From Luteibacter rhizovicinus (GTDB taxonomy: Bacteria; Pseudomonadota; Gammaproteobacteria; Xanthomonadales; Rhodanobacteraceae), in NCBI RefSeq assembly GCF_004342265.1, contig NZ_SMCS01000002.1, forward strand, positions 868,001 to 932,000: a stretch of DNA of 64,000 nucleotides, given 5' to 3'. Positions within the stretch are counted from its first letter, which is position 1, and every line of letters starts with the position of its first letter. The notes under the pieces were generated by a model, which made no database searches, had not been told where the DNA came from, and was given only the letters and a program-made list of their open reading frames with translations. Positions 42,982 through 52,926 of this stretch are shown in pieces. The position numbers and the translations under genes are program-made.

Positions 42982-44642
42982 ATGAAAAGGAATCGTTTCA
43001 TCGTCGGTGGCCTTGCCGCTCTGCTCCTTCAACAGACAGCTTTCGCTTCGCTCAACGAGGACGTAGCCAATATTGTCTGGACAAGCTGCGGCGATGCCGT
43101 ACCGGACTCCACGACCGAAGCCCTGGGGGATCGTTTGCAATGCGGCACGTTGATAGGCCCCATCGATCATCTCCGCCCCGATCTGGGCCGGGTTGAGCTG
43201 GGCGTTGTACGCGTCAAAGCCGAAAATCCGGCCATGCGCGAAGGCACCATCTTCTTCAACCCAGGCGGACCGGGTCAGAGTCCCGTAGCATCCTTCCGGC
43301 GTTCGTCGATTACTGGGGGCTCATCGAACCCGACGATGTTATCCATGGCGATAAGAAGCGCCTCGTCGAGCGATACGACTTTGTCGGTGTCATTCCACGC
43401 GGCCTCCCGGGTACACAGCTATTCAATTGTTCGCCGGAGCCAGGTCCATACAATGTCCTGGCGTCCGATCTCAGTTCCGACAATCTCCATGCCGCCGATC
43501 AGGCCGCGCGCGACCTGGGCTTCCACTGCACGCGGGATTCGTTCCATTGGTATATCAGCTCGGAGCAGGGGGCATACGATATGGATCTCGTACGGCGTTC
43601 TCTGAATGAGCCGAAGCTCAATTTCTACGGTGGCTCCTACGGCACGTGGCTGGGCTCATGGTACGGCGCGATGTTCCCCGGGAATGTCGGGCGCATGCTT
43701 CTCGATTCCAGCATGGATTTCACTGGTAGTTTCGACGATGCCGTTCTCGCCAGCGCCCAGGAAAAACACCGCAGCTTCCTGCGTCTCGCCGTAAAGCCCG
43801 CGATCGCACAACCCAATCTCTATGGCCTCGGTAACGATGAGGAAGCGATCGTCGAACGGTTTGGCAACATGCCACAGCGCGCCCGTGCGGAATGGGCGAC
43901 GAGAGTAACCTCACCCGAGGCGCTCGCCGCCGCACTTACCCTGGCCGAATGGGCTCGTGCCGAACCGTTGATGGCACAGCCTGCTTTCATGGCTCGCGTG
44001 GAAGCGCACCGATTCAGCTCCGTAAACGGTATCGACATTGCCATAAAGTCGTTCGCCCGCGAGCTTGTCGCCATGTATTACGGCGACCGTCCCGAGGCGA
44101 GTCCGCTTACCTCGCCGGAGAGCCTGTCGGTATATATCGCCGTACGATGCAACGACACCGCCAGCAGAACCGAGCCGGATTACTGGAATGGTGTGGCACG
44201 CGAGAACGCTCGACGCTATCCCGGCGGCAGCACCAACGAAGCATTCAATCTGTGCGGCTACTGGGGCGAGCGGGTCACGCGCCGTCCGTCAATGGAGCCG
44301 CTGCATTCCGCAGGAAAGATTCTTATGATTCACGCGGAGCACGATACACATACCCCGCTAACGAACGCCACGAAGGCGCTGAACGACTATAACAATGCCT
44401 ATATGGTCATTGCCCGCAACATGAACGGTCACAGTATTTTCGGGCAATCCGATACGCCGTGCGTAGAAAAGGCGGCGGGACGGTATCTCCTCACCGGCCA
44501 GGTTCCGGAGAACAAGCTTTCCGGATGCGATTTTGTTCGCGAAGACACCGGGGAACGCTCTGGACGCTCGGCTTTCAGCAACCCGGTCAGGGCACGCGCC
44601 TTGCGCGCCTATCTCAGGCGTTATCTCGGAAACTCCCTCTGA
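42982..44642 (+). pseudogene. Alpha/beta hydrolase of peptidase family S33, frameshifted
   Basis: The frame from 42982 gives a signal peptide (MKRNRFIVGGLAALLLQQTA) and the S33 tripeptidyl-aminopeptidase N-terminus with FFNPGGPGQSPV, then loses sense near 43288. From there a second frame carries on with LPAFVDYWGLIEPDDVIHGD, then DFVGVIPRGLPGTQLFNC and the rest to 44642. The catalytic triad lies in the second part: Ser in YGGSYGTWLG, Asp in HAEHDTHTP, His in NMNGHSIFG. One missing base, most likely a G (GTAGGCATCC become GTAGCATCC), explains the break. All else is well preserved, so the loss is recent or a sequence error. The intact protein would be a secreted or periplasmic peptidase. Confidence 0.88.
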
Positions 44643-44650
44643 GTGCGCCG

Positions 44651-44681
44651 ACCGGATGGGATGCCCTCCATCCCATCCGGT
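44651..44681. terminator. Two-way terminator hairpin
   Basis: ACCGGATGGGATG-ccctc-CATCCCATCCGGT is a perfect 13-bp stem between the convergent S33 hydrolase and porin genes, five bases from the porin stop. Confidence 0.75.
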
Positions 44682-44686
44682 CATTC

Positions 44687-45880
44687 TCAGAACATGACCT
44701 GCGCCCGGACCTCGACGACGTTCGGATCGATGCGCACATCGCGTCTGTCGCTGGTCGCGTGAACGTAGTTACCCTGCAATTTCAGATAGCGATTGATGTA
44801 CCAGTTGGCCCCGAACGTCCAGTCGCGCTCCGTGCCACCCAGAATGGGACCATCGTCCAGATCGAGTTCGCTGTAGCGCACCGCGAGTTCTACAGCGCCG
44901 TACGGCCCTTTCGGTTTCAGGTCGGCGACGTTGCCCCCGCTATATCCCCGCGATTCGCCCGTGAGTACCCAGCTACCGAACGCGTAGTAACCGCTTGCGT
45001 GGTAAGCAGGACGCGCGTCGTCGAGATTCACTTTCGCCGTCAGGTATTCGCCCTGAAGCGAATACGGTCCACGGATCCACAACGCTTCGAATCCACGACG
45101 ATCGACATAGTCGGTCGGCGTGAGCGCACCCGAGTCGATCAACCGCTGATCTACGAGGCCGGCTTCCGGTCGCGCGCGCAAGCGTGACGTCGGAGGGTGA
45201 TACACGCCACGACCGTCGGTAGTGCCTTCGGGCTCTTCGCGCGAAGCGGACACGCCGAGGTGAAGCACGTCGCCCGGCTTGTTGAACGGTACCCACGCCG
45301 CGCGACCCGCGATCATGCGTCCATCGGCATCGCCTTGCAGGTCGCCGCCGGAGTAGTAACCGACGTTCAACACGTAGTGCGGGCGCTGCAACGCCCAGTC
45401 GACGCCGATGCGCCGACCGGCATAGATCGCCTGGACCGGAAGCGCGGTTTCGAGGAAGGTCGTCGAGCCGGTACCTGTCACACCTTCGAAACCTACCGGC
45501 GTCTTGTCGTAGCCGAAACGAATCGCGCCAGCGTCGGTTCCGAACAACGCCTTGGTCTGCACACGCATATAGACGTCCAGCCAGGTCTTCGCCTGAAAAT
45601 CGAATACGGCGGTGGCGTCGTAGACATCCTTCTTGCGGACGTAAAAGCCGAGTTCCTTGCGGCGATTCGTCTGACTGTCCTCGAACGTGCCCCCGTCGTG
45701 GGAGAAGCGGTCGATGTCGTACTGATACTTCACGGCAAGGCCGAGGTCGGTACCGTCCGCGAAAACGTAGTGCGTAGGCCAGTTGTTGCCGAAGCTATAC
45801 GGCGTGCTGTCGCCATCGGCCGCAACGGCGGCGACGGGCGCGAGCAAAGAAAGCAGGAGCACCGGAAGGCGCTTGGTCAT
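44687..45880 (-). CDS. Phosphate-selective porin O/P family protein
   Basis: A 397-residue outer-membrane porin with a signal peptide (LPVLLLSLLAPVAAVAADG). The OprP/OprO family is shown by the early NNWPTHYVFADGTDLGLAVK, the repeated strand patterns such as YMRVQTKALFGTDAGAIRFG and VGFEGVTGTGSTTFLETALP, and the barrel end TERDWTFGANWYINRYLKLQ with C-terminal phenylalanine (QVMF). It probably lets anions such as phosphate through the outer membrane as a trimer. No pho genes are near, so the substrate is uncertain. It ends at a two-way hairpin. Confidence 0.9.
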   Translation of the reverse strand: MTKRLPVLLLSLLAPVAAVAADGDSTPYSFGNNWPTHYVFADGTDLGLAVKYQYDIDRFSHDGGTFEDSQTNRRKELGFYVRKKDVYDATAVFDFQAKTWLDVYMRVQTKALFGTDAGAIRFGYDKTPVGFEGVTGTGSTTFLETALPVQAIYAGRRIGVDWALQRPHYVLNVGYYSGGDLQGDADGRMIAGRAAWVPFNKPGDVLHLGVSASREEPEGTTDGRGVYHPPTSRLRARPEAGLVDQRLIDSGALTPTDYVDRRGFEALWIRGPYSLQGEYLTAKVNLDDARPAYHASGYYAFGSWVLTGESRGYSGGNVADLKPKGPYGAVELAVRYSELDLDDGPILGGTERDWTFGANWYINRYLKLQGNYVHATSDRRDVRIDPNVVEVRAQVMF

Positions 45881-46092
45881 TATGAGTCCCCGGAGGCAGG
45901 CGGCGGCACGCTCGCCTTTGTATACCGCAACTTATAACGACCGGACTGTGACGTTCTTGAGGTTAAGGACGATCGGCCGCCTGCAGGCGGCCACGAGCGC
46001 CGTGGCGATCACTCCACTTCGGCCGCGTTGCGGTACCGTGGGGTTCCGCTGTTGACTCGCTGTTACCCGCCCGCTCGTTCGTCCGCTCCTAC

Positions 46093-46124
46093 AAAAAAAC
46101 GGGCGCCTGGGCGCCCGTTTTTTT
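46093..46124. terminator. Rho-independent terminator of glnA
   Basis: AAAAAAACGGGCGCC-tg-GGCGCCCGTTTTTTT: a GC stem with seven-A and seven-T tails, efficient in both directions. It lies 22 bases after the glnA stop (minus strand). Just right of the porin promoter side, GTCCGCTCCTACA at 46081 is half of a REP element. Confidence 0.92.
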
Positions 46125-46145
46125 ACTCATCCCCGCGAAGCGGAA

Positions 46146-47558
46146 TCAGAGTGCGTAGTACATCTGGAACTCGAGTGGATGCGTGCTTGCGCGGTAACGG
46201 GTCACTTCCTGCATCTTCAGCGCGATGTAGCCGTCGATGAAGTCGTCGGTGAAGACGCCACCGGCCTTCAGGAAGTCGCGGTCCTTGTCGAGCGAAACCA
46301 ATGCTTCGTCGAGGCTGGCGCAGACCTGCGGGATGTTCTTCTCTTCTTCCGGCGGAAGATCGTAGAGATCCTTGTCGGCCGGTGCACCCGGGTCGATCTT
46401 GTTAATGATGCCGTCCAGACCAGCCATCATCAGCACGGTGAAGGTCAGGTAGCCCGACTGCATCGGGTCCGGGAAACGGATTTCGATGCGGCGGCCCTTC
46501 GGGCTGGATACATACGGAATGCGGCAGCTGGCCGAACGGTTGCGCGCCGAGTAGGCGAGCATGACCGGCGCTTCATAGCCCGGAACCAGGCGCTTGTAGC
46601 TGTTCGTCGTGGAGTTGGCGAACGCGTTGATGGCCTTGGCGTGCTTGAAGATGCCGCCGATGTACCACAGCGCGATCTGGGACAGGCCACCGTAGAGGTC
46701 GCCCGCGAAGAGGTTTTCGCCGTTCTTCGACAGCGACTGGTGCACATGCATGCCCGAACCGTTGTCGCCGACGATCGGCTTCGGCATGAAGGTGGCCGTC
46801 TTGCCGTTCTGGTGGGCGACGTTCTTGATGACGTACTTCATCGTCATCAGTTCGTCGGCCTTCTTCACCAGCGTATTGAAGCGCGTGCCGATTTCGCACT
46901 GACCCGCGTTGGCGACTTCGTGGTGGTGCACTTCGACGACCTGGCCCAGCGACTCGAGGACCTTGCACATGTCGGCGCGCAGGTCGCCCAGGGTATCGAC
47001 CGGGCTGACCGGGAAATAGCCGCCCTTCACGCCCGGACGGTGACCGGTGTTCTGGCCGTCGTACTTGTAGCGCGAGGACCATGCGGCTTCTTCGGAGCTG
47101 ATTTCGTAGAACACGCGACCCATGTCGTTCTGCCAGCGAACCGAATCGAAGATGAAGAATTCGGGTTCCGGGCCGAAGAACGCCGTGTCGGCGATGCCGG
47201 TCGACTTCAGGAAGGCTTCGGCGCGCTTCGCGATGGAGCGCGGATCGCGGCCGTAGGCCTGCATGGTGCTGGGTTCGAGCACGTCGCAATGCAGGATCAG
47301 CTGCTTGTGGGCGCTGAACGGATCGAGGTGTGCCGTATCCGGGTCCGGCATGAGGACCATGTCCGACTCGTTGATGCCCTTCCAGCCTGCGATGGACGAG
47401 CCGTCGAACATCTTGCCGTCTTCGAACGTGGATTCGTCGATGGCATGAGAGGGGAACGTGACGTGGTGATGCTTGCCGAGGATGTCGGCGAATCGCAGGT
47501 CGACGAACTCGATTTCTTCGTCCTGGATCAGGTTCAGCACTTTCGCGACGGCAGACAT
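46146..47558 (-). CDS. glnA: Type I glutamine synthetase
   Basis: A 470-residue glutamine synthetase, which joins ammonia to glutamate using ATP and forms a dodecamer. Signatures are the beta-grasp [20 protein letters not shown], the latch [20 protein letters not shown], the ATP-binding [17 protein letters not shown] and [10 protein letters not shown]. The adenylylation site Tyr is in [11 protein letters not shown], so GlnE control is likely. ATG 47558 has GAGGTTTG just before it; the frame extends 17 codons upstream through the promoter. A sigma-54 promoter and NtrC sites precede it and a perfect terminator follows, so it is a single-gene nitrogen-controlled unit. No glnL/glnG lies within the window. 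Confidence 0.98.
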   Translation of the reverse strand: MSAVAKVLNLIQDEEIEFVDLRFADILGKHHHVTFPSHAIDESTFEDGKMFDGSSIAGWKGINESDMVLMPDPDTAHLDPFSAHKQLILHCDVLEPSTMQAYGRDPRSIAKRAEAFLKSTGIADTAFFGPEPEFFIFDSVRWQNDMGRVFYEISSEEAAWSSRYKYDGQNTGHRPGVKGGYFPVSPVDTLGDLRADMCKVLESLGQVVEVHHHEVANAGQCEIGTRFNTLVKKADELMTMKYVIKNVAHQNGKTATFMPKPIVGDNGSGMHVHQSLSKNGENLFAGDLYGGLSQIALWYIGGIFKHAKAINAFANSTTNSYKRLVPGYEAPVMLAYSARNRSASCRIPYVSSPKGRRIEIRFPDPMQSGYLTFTVLMMAGLDGIINKIDPGAPADKDLYDLPPEEEKNIPQVCASLDEALVSLDKDRDFLKAGGVFTDDFIDGYIALKMQEVTRYRASTHPLEFQMYYAL

Positions 47559-47593
47559 AAAACAAACCTCGAGTGGATGGCGGGGTGCATTTA

Positions 47594-47608
47594 GCAAGGC
47601 GTGTGCCA
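47594..47608 (-). promoter_or_regulatory. Sigma-54 promoter of glnA
   Basis: On the minus strand, TGGCAC-acgcc-TTGC is an exact -24/-12 sigma-54 promoter (TGGCAC-N5-TTGC). The -12 element is 36 bases upstream of the glnA start codon, leaving about 25 bases of leader. Confidence 0.88.
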
Positions 47609-47670
47609 AGCGGGGAGGCCAGCAGGATCAAGCCTTTGCAGCATAGCCTGAGGTTTGGAGCGTGGCTACA

Positions 47671-47710
47671 TGCGCCAATGTGGTGCAATTAAGACACTGA
47701 ATGCACCACA
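47671..47710 (-). promoter_or_regulatory. NtrC binding sites upstream of glnA
   Basis: TGCGCCAATGTGGTGCA (47671-47687) differs by one core base from the NtrC consensus TGCACC-N5-GGTGCA. A further TGCACCACA half site (47702-47710) makes a second dyad, with TGTGGTGCA at 47679-47687. Both lie about 65-115 bases upstream of the sigma-54 promoter, the normal enhancer position. Confidence 0.78.
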
Positions 47711-47731
47711 GTGAATCCGTCCCGCCCCCAT

Positions 47732-47870
47732 TGTAGGAGCCCGCTTGCGGGCGAAAGCCAACGGAGCGGTGAAGATGTGCGTGACATCCGCAGCCAGGCC
47801 ATCGGGCTCGCGAAGGTGAGCGTCCGTCTTCACCGCTCCGTTGGCTTTCGCCCGCAGGCGGGCTCCTACA
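47732..47870. repeat. REPIN: two REP elements in inverted arrangement
   Basis: A 43-base arm (47732-47774, starting TGTAGGAGCCCGCTTGCGGG) is repeated in inverted form at 47828-47870 with one mismatch, around a 53-base spacer that itself contains GATGTGCGTGACATC. This is the layout of a REPIN, a mobile short-repeat doublet moved by RAYT transposases. Its right end overlaps the SURF1 stop codon, whose TAG lies inside TGTAGGAGC. No RAYT gene is in the window. Confidence 0.85.
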
Positions 47871-48645
47871 GAAAGCGGCGGTTGGTGCGGCGCAGGCGTC
47901 GCTCTTCGCGACCGACATACCAGATGCCACCGGCCACCATCAGGGCCAGCGCGAACCAGGTGATGGCGTAGACGAGGTGATTGTCGGGGAAGCGGATCAC
48001 GGTCAGGCCGCCGACCGGGGCGATGCGAGGATCGGGTAAACCGGAGGCTTCGGCGTCGACGAAGAAAGGAGCGACACCGGAGAGATGACGCGTTTCGGCG
48101 ATGGCCTGCACGTCGCGCGAGTACCAGTGCTCCCGCGCGGGATCGTTTTTCTGAAGCATCGCGCCACGGGGTTCGCTGATACGCAGCAGACCCGTGATGG
48201 TCACTTCGCCTTCGGGGCCGGGAGCGCAGGTGAGTTTGCCTCCGCACCAGTCGGGTGTCGCGAAACCGCGATTGATCATCACGACCGTGCCGTCGCCGGT
48301 ACGAAGCGGTGTGAGTATCCAGAAGCCGCTGCCCAGTTCGGTACTGGCACGCACGCGCGTCTGCAAAGCGTGCAGGAAGGTGCCGGTGACGCGAACGTGC
48401 CGGTATTCGTCGCCTGCCACGGTGATCGAGGACCAGCGGTCTGCGCCAGGAACGGCAACCGCCGGCGCATGGACGCGCTGGTCGACCCGGGCGATCAGGT
48501 CGTGCTTCCAGCCCAGACGATAAATCTGCCAGATGCCGAGGGCGGTGAAGCCCGCGAACAACAGCAATCCGACGAAACCGAGAACGGCCAGCGCGACGGG
48601 GCCGCGCGGCCCGCGCGAGGCCTCGTCGGATACGTCGTGATTCAA
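47866..48645 (-). CDS. SURF1-family oxidase assembly protein
   Basis: A 259-residue inner-membrane protein with a helix near each end (ALAVLGFVGLLLFAGFTALG and VYAITWFALALMVAGGIWYV) and the SURF1 core (GFWILTPLRTGDGTVVMINR-GF, WYSRDVQAIAETRHL, PDNHLVYA). SURF1 helps put haem into haem-copper oxidases. Here it is the last gene of a quinol oxidase operon. It starts at TTG, overlapping the cyoD stop (TTGA). Its last codons and stop coincide with the right arm of the REPIN, so the insertion probably replaced the original C-terminus. Confidence 0.93.
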   Translation of the reverse strand: MNHDVSDEASRGPRGPVALAVLGFVGLLLFAGFTALGIWQIYRLGWKHDLIARVDQRVHAPAVAVPGADRWSSITVAGDEYRHVRVTGTFLHALQTRVRASTELGSGFWILTPLRTGDGTVVMINRGFATPDWCGGKLTCAPGPEGEVTITGLLRISEPRGAMLQKNDPAREHWYSRDVQAIAETRHLSGVAPFFVDAEASGLPDPRIAPVGGLTVIRFPDNHLVYAITWFALALMVAGGIWYVGREERRLRRTNRRFL

Positions 48646-49049
48646 GGCATATCTTTCATGCTTGCCGCGTCGTCGTGCATCATGCCGGGCATCATGTTGT
48701 CGTTGAGGTGATACATCACCCAGATCGAACCGGTCAGCGTGATGACGACGAGCACCAGCGTGAAGATCAGCGCCAGCATGTTCCAGCCGCCTTCCGAACG
48801 CGCGTTCATGTGCAGGAAGTAGATCATGTGCACCACGATCTGCACGGCGGCGAGTCCGAGGACAACGAATGCCGTGGTGCTCGTGCTGGCGAAGACATGG
48901 CCCATGACGACCCAGAACGGAATCGCCGTCAGGATCACGGCGAGCACGAAACCCGTCATGTATCCCTTGAAGGTGCTGTGGCTCGCGCCATCGTCGTGGC
49001 CATGATCGTCATGGCCGTGCTGTACGTGTGCGTCGGTGTGGGTGCTCAC
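48642..49049 (-). CDS. cyoD: Cytochrome bo3 quinol oxidase subunit IV
   Basis: A 135-residue subunit with three transmembrane helices (GYMTGFVLAVILTAIPFWVV, FVVLGLAAVQIVVHMIYFLH, ALIFTLVLVVITLTGSIWVM) after a His/Asp-rich N-terminus (HVQHGHDDHGHDDGASH), and a Met/His-rich tail. CyoD helps assemble the CuB site of subunit I. The start is GTG, overlapping the cyoC stop by four bases, and its stop overlaps the SURF1 TTG. Confidence 0.94.
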   Translation of the reverse strand: MSTHTDAHVQHGHDDHGHDDGASHSTFKGYMTGFVLAVILTAIPFWVVMGHVFASTSTTAFVVLGLAAVQIVVHMIYFLHMNARSEGGWNMLALIFTLVLVVITLTGSIWVMYHLNDNMMPGMMHDDAASMKDMP

Positions 49050-49684
49050 TTCAGCACTCCCGTCAGGTAAACGAAGCTGAAGACGCCGACCCAGACCACG
49101 TCCAGGAAGTGCCAGAACATCGAAAGGCACATCAGGCGACGGCGGTTATCCGGAATGAGGCCCTTCTTGCCCACCTGCACCATCAGCGTGATAAGCCAGA
49201 CGATGCCGAAGGTGACGTGCAGCCCGTGCGTGCCGACCAGGGTGAAGAACGACGACAGGAACGCGCTGCGCCCCGGACCCGCGCCTTCGCCGATCAGGTG
49301 CGAAAACTCGTAAAGCTCGATGCCGAGGAACGCGGCGCCGAACAGGCCCGTGATCGCCAGCCACATCAGCGTCGGACGCTTGCGGTTGCGTTGCATCTCC
49401 AACACGGCGAAGCCGTACGTGATCGACGAGAGCAGCAGCATCGACGTGTTGATCGCGACCAGGGGCAGCTCGAACAGATCGGCGCCCGAAGGACCGCCCG
49501 CGTAGCTACGGCCCAGCACGCCGTACACGGCGAACAGGGTGGCGAAGATGAGGCAGTCGCTCATCAGGTAGAGCCAGAAACCGAGCAACGTCCCGTTTTC
49601 GGGATGGTGATCCTCGGTCATGTAGAACGACAGTTCTTCCGGCATGGCCGCGTCGTTGGCGGCGAGGGCGTGTGTATCAGACAT
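49046..49684 (-). CDS. cyoC: Cytochrome bo3 quinol oxidase subunit III
   Basis: A 212-residue membrane protein with five helices. [80 protein letters not shown] and [20 protein letters not shown] are the family landmarks. It stabilises the oxidase core without binding cofactors. ATG 49684 overlaps the end of cyoB by eight bases and its stop overlaps cyoD. Confidence 0.96.
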   Translation of the reverse strand: MSDTHALAANDAAMPEELSFYMTEDHHPENGTLLGFWLYLMSDCLIFATLFAVYGVLGRSYAGGPSGADLFELPLVAINTSMLLLSSITYGFAVLEMQRNRKRPTLMWLAITGLFGAAFLGIELYEFSHLIGEGAGPGRSAFLSSFFTLVGTHGLHVTFGIVWLITLMVQVGKKGLIPDNRRRLMCLSMFWHFLDVVWVGVFSFVYLTGVLK

Positions 49685-51671
49685 GGGCGGCCAACAGCTC
49701 CGTACGCGCTGCCTCCTCGCGGGCGACATCGGCCGCAGGGATGTAGTAATCGCGCTTGTAATTGAACGTATGGACGATGGCCGTGGCGATCAGCGCAACG
49801 AAGGCGACGATCACGAGCGGCCACATGTGCCAGATCAAAGCGAAGCCCAGAACGAAGCTGATCCCTGCCAGGACGATGCCCGCCCACGTGTTCTTCGGCA
49901 TGTGGATCGGAAGAAACCCGTCCAGCGGCCGGCTATGGCCACGCTGCTTCATCTGGTACCACGCATCGCCATCGTGAATGATTGGCGTGAAGGCGAAGTT
50001 GTACGACGGTGGCGGCGAGGACGTCGACCATTCCAACGTGCGGCCACCCCACGGATCGCCCGTGTAATCGCGCAGTTCTTCGCGACGACGGTAGCTGACG
50101 ATCAGCTGGATGATGAAGCTGGCGATACCGATCGCGATCAGCACGGCCCCGAAGGCCGCGATCTGGAACCAGATCTGCAGCGACGGATCCTCGAAGTGGC
50201 TCATGCGGCGCGTGACGCCCATGAAGCCCAGCACATACAGCGGCATGAACGCGAAGTAGAAACCGATCAGCCAGAACCAGAACGAGCACTTGCCCCAGAA
50301 CGGATCGAGCTTGTAACCGAAGGCCTTGGGGAACCAGTAGGTGATACCGGCCATCAGGCCGAACAGTACGCCGCCGATGATCACGTTATGGAAATGCGCG
50401 ATGAGGAACAGGCTGTTATGCAGGACGAAGTCGGCCGGCGGAACGGCAAGCATCACACCGGTCATGCCGCCGATGACGAAGGTCACCATGAAGCCCAGGG
50501 TCCAGAGCATCGGCACGTCGAACGTGATGCGGCCGCGGTACATCGTGAACAGCCAGTTGAATATCTTCGCACCCGTCGGGATCGAGATGATCATCGTCGT
50601 GATGCCGAAGAACGAGTTCACGCTGGCACCCGAGCCCATCGTGAAGAAGTGATGCAGCCACACAAGGTAGGAGAGCACGGTGATGACGACGGTCGCGTAA
50701 ACCATCGACGCATAACCGAACAGGCGCTTCTTGCTGAAGGTCGACACCACTTCGGAGAACACACCGAACACCGGCAGTATCAGGATGTAGACCTCGGGAT
50801 GGCCCCAGATCCAGATCAGGTTCACGTACATCATGGCGTTGCCGCCAAATTCCGTCGTGAAGAAGTTGGTACCGGCGTAACGGTCGAGGGCGAGCAGGAC
50901 AAGGACGGCGGTGAGCACCGGGAACGCGGCCACGATCAGCACGTTGGTGCACAGGGACGTCCAGGTGAAGATCGGCATCTTCATCAGGGTCATGCCCGGC
51001 GCGCGCATCTTCACGATGGTCGCGATCAGGTTGATGCCCGACAACGTCGTTCCGACACCCGCTATCTGTAGCGACCAGATGTAGTAATCCACGCCTACGT
51101 CGGGACTTTGCGCGATACCGGAAAGCGGCGGATACGCCAGCCAGCCGGTACGCGCGAACTCGCCCACGAACAGCGACATCATCACCAGCACGGCGCCGGC
51201 GGTGGTCATCCAGAAGCTGAAGTTATTGAGGAACGGGAATGCGACGTCGCGGGCGCCGATCTGCAATGGCACCACGAAATTCATCAGGCCCGTGACCAGC
51301 GGCATGGCGACGAAGAAGATCATGATCACGCCGTGCGCCGTGAAGATCTGGTCGTAATGGTGCGGCGGGAGATAACCGACCGAATCGCCGAACGAGATGG
51401 CCTGCTGGATGCGCATCATGATGGCGTCGGAGAAACCGCGCAGCAGCATCACGATGCCGAGGACCATGTACATGATCCCGATCTTCTTGTGGTCGATGCT
51501 GGTGAACCATTCGTGCCACAGATAGCCCCAGGCACGCTTGTACGTGATGAAGCCCAGCAGGGCCGCGCCGCCCAGGGCGACAGCGATGAAGGTCGCCAGC
51601 AGGATCGGTTCGTGGAACGGAACCGCCTCCCACGTAAGACGACCGAATATCAGCTTGGTGAGATCAGGCAT
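49677..51671 (-). CDS. cyoB: Cytochrome bo3 quinol oxidase subunit I
   Basis: A 664-residue, about 15-helix subunit that reduces oxygen to water and pumps protons. The CuB and haem ligands are visible in [15 protein letters not shown] (His and the cross-linked Tyr), WLHHFFTMG (two CuB His) and [11 protein letters not shown] (haem His pair), plus the earlier haem ligand in [20 protein letters not shown]. Length equals E. coli CyoB. It sits 42 bases after cyoA and overlaps cyoC. Confidence 0.98.
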   Translation of the reverse strand: MPDLTKLIFGRLTWEAVPFHEPILLATFIAVALGGAALLGFITYKRAWGYLWHEWFTSIDHKKIGIMYMVLGIVMLLRGFSDAIMMRIQQAISFGDSVGYLPPHHYDQIFTAHGVIMIFFVAMPLVTGLMNFVVPLQIGARDVAFPFLNNFSFWMTTAGAVLVMMSLFVGEFARTGWLAYPPLSGIAQSPDVGVDYYIWSLQIAGVGTTLSGINLIATIVKMRAPGMTLMKMPIFTWTSLCTNVLIVAAFPVLTAVLVLLALDRYAGTNFFTTEFGGNAMMYVNLIWIWGHPEVYILILPVFGVFSEVVSTFSKKRLFGYASMVYATVVITVLSYLVWLHHFFTMGSGASVNSFFGITTMIISIPTGAKIFNWLFTMYRGRITFDVPMLWTLGFMVTFVIGGMTGVMLAVPPADFVLHNSLFLIAHFHNVIIGGVLFGLMAGITYWFPKAFGYKLDPFWGKCSFWFWLIGFYFAFMPLYVLGFMGVTRRMSHFEDPSLQIWFQIAAFGAVLIAIGIASFIIQLIVSYRRREELRDYTGDPWGGRTLEWSTSSPPPSYNFAFTPIIHDGDAWYQMKQRGHSRPLDGFLPIHMPKNTWAGIVLAGISFVLGFALIWHMWPLVIVAFVALIATAIVHTFNYKRDYYIPAADVAREEAARTELLAAHV

Positions 51672-51713
51672 GGTGATAACCGGGTACTAAGACGTAAGTT
51701 GTCCGGCGGGCCG

Positions 51714-52781
51714 TCACAGGGGACGGCCGGTCGGCGAAACGGGAGTGCCGGCGACATCCTTGCCCGTGCACAGGGCGCCGACATAGGTCTTCGTGGCGGT
51801 GTCGGCCAGACCGAGCCGGACGCGCGTTGCCGCATCGAGCGAGGTCACGTTGTACGTGCCGACGATGCCGGAGCCGCCGCGCGAATCGAGAGCCATCATG
51901 TCGCTGACGCACATGCGGTTGGCTTCGACGCAGCGATTCAGGATGGCCTTGTAGAGGCCATTGGCCACGCTGCCGTAATGGCGCACCGGCTCTTTCTCGC
52001 TGGGCTGTTCGAGCTTCAGATATTCATCGCGGCTGAGGGTCTCGGTGCTGGACTTCGCCTCGGCCACCCACTTTGTGAATTCGTCTTCACTTACGCCGAG
52101 GAACTTGAAGCGCATGCCCGAGAAGCCCGCACCGCTGTAGTTCGCGGAGAAGCCTTCATACGTGCCTGGCTTGTTCATCACCGCGTAAAGCTTGGTTTCC
52201 ATGCCCGGCATGGCGTAGATCTGGCCGGCCAGCGAGGGGATGAAGAACGAGTTCATCACCGTGGAAGCCGTGATCTTGAACTGGATCGGCCGGTCGATGG
52301 GTGCGGCAATCTCGTTGACCGTTGCAATGCCCTGTTCCGGGTAAAGGAACAGCCATTTCCAGTCCAGAGCGACGACTTCGACCACGAGGGGCTTGGTGCC
52401 GGCGGGCACTTCACGCCCTTCGGACAGCCGGTCGAGGGGGCGGAACGGGTCCAGTTTGTGCGTGCTGACCCACGTCACCGCGCCAAGGGCGATGATGATG
52501 ACGAGCGGAGCGGACCAGATAAGCAGCTCGAGCACCGTGGAATGGTGCCATTCGGGATCGTAGTCGGCGTTTTTGTTGGAAGCCCGGTATTTCCAGGCGA
52601 ACAGCAGGGTGAGTGCAATCACCGGAACGATGATGATGAGCATCAGCACCGTGGAAACAATGATCAGGTTGCGTTGCTGAACAGCAATGTCGCCGGCAGG
52701 TGAAAGCAGGACGGCGTTGCAGCCCGAGAGGAGGAGGGCAACGAACGGGATCAGTAGTCCGCGCAGAGTCTTAATGGACAT
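51714..52781 (-). CDS. cyoA: Cytochrome bo3 quinol oxidase subunit II
   Basis: A 355-residue lipoprotein with lipobox LLLSGC (MSIKTLRGLLIPFVALLLSG), two membrane helices (LMLIIIVPVIALTLLFAWKY, IWSAPLVIIIALGAVTWVST) and a periplasmic cupredoxin domain. The CuA ligands of cytochrome c oxidases are missing (NYSGAGFSGMRFKFLGVSED), as expected of a ubiquinol oxidase. ATG 52781 is the start; the frame runs further upstream through the promoter. It is the first gene of cyoABCD-surf1. No cyoE (haem O synthase) is attached. A TGTCC-N8-GGACA dyad at 52831-52848 lies in the upstream gap. Confidence 0.96.
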   Translation of the reverse strand: MSIKTLRGLLIPFVALLLSGCNAVLLSPAGDIAVQQRNLIIVSTVLMLIIIVPVIALTLLFAWKYRASNKNADYDPEWHHSTVLELLIWSAPLVIIIALGAVTWVSTHKLDPFRPLDRLSEGREVPAGTKPLVVEVVALDWKWLFLYPEQGIATVNEIAAPIDRPIQFKITASTVMNSFFIPSLAGQIYAMPGMETKLYAVMNKPGTYEGFSANYSGAGFSGMRFKFLGVSEDEFTKWVAEAKSSTETLSRDEYLKLEQPSEKEPVRHYGSVANGLYKAILNRCVEANRMCVSDMMALDSRGGSGIVGTYNVTSLDAATRVRLGLADTATKTYVGALCTGKDVAGTPVSPTGRPL

Positions 52782-52830
52782 CGCCTGACGACATAACCGT
52801 GGGAAGGAGAGAAAACTACGCCTATCGCAC

Positions 52831-52848
52831 TGTCCAGAGAATAGGACA
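52831..52848. promoter_or_regulatory. TGTCC dyad between cyoA and the MFS gene
   Basis: TGTCC-agagaata-GGACA lies 50 bases upstream of cyoA and about 80 upstream of the divergent transporter gene. The position fits an operator shared by both. The regulator is unknown. Confidence 0.3.
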
Positions 52849-52926
52849 TTTTGTCTCATGGCATCATGACGCAGCCGGTGCGATGCTATGCGTTACTGGC
52901 AACTACTCAAGAAACGGGGCAAGTCG

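Noticed and set aside
46179-47594. 471-codon frame antisense to glnA
   Set aside because: It is a shadow of the highly conserved glutamine synthetase gene.
47732-47870. CRISPR-like repeats
   Set aside because: The repeats are inverted, not direct, and there are only two arms. REPIN explains them. No direct-repeat array exists elsewhere in the window.
49644-52703. Long frames antisense to the cyo operon (two in succession)
   Set aside because: They are rich in Asp, Glu, Arg, His and Gln without structure, as expected opposite hydrophobic membrane-protein codons.
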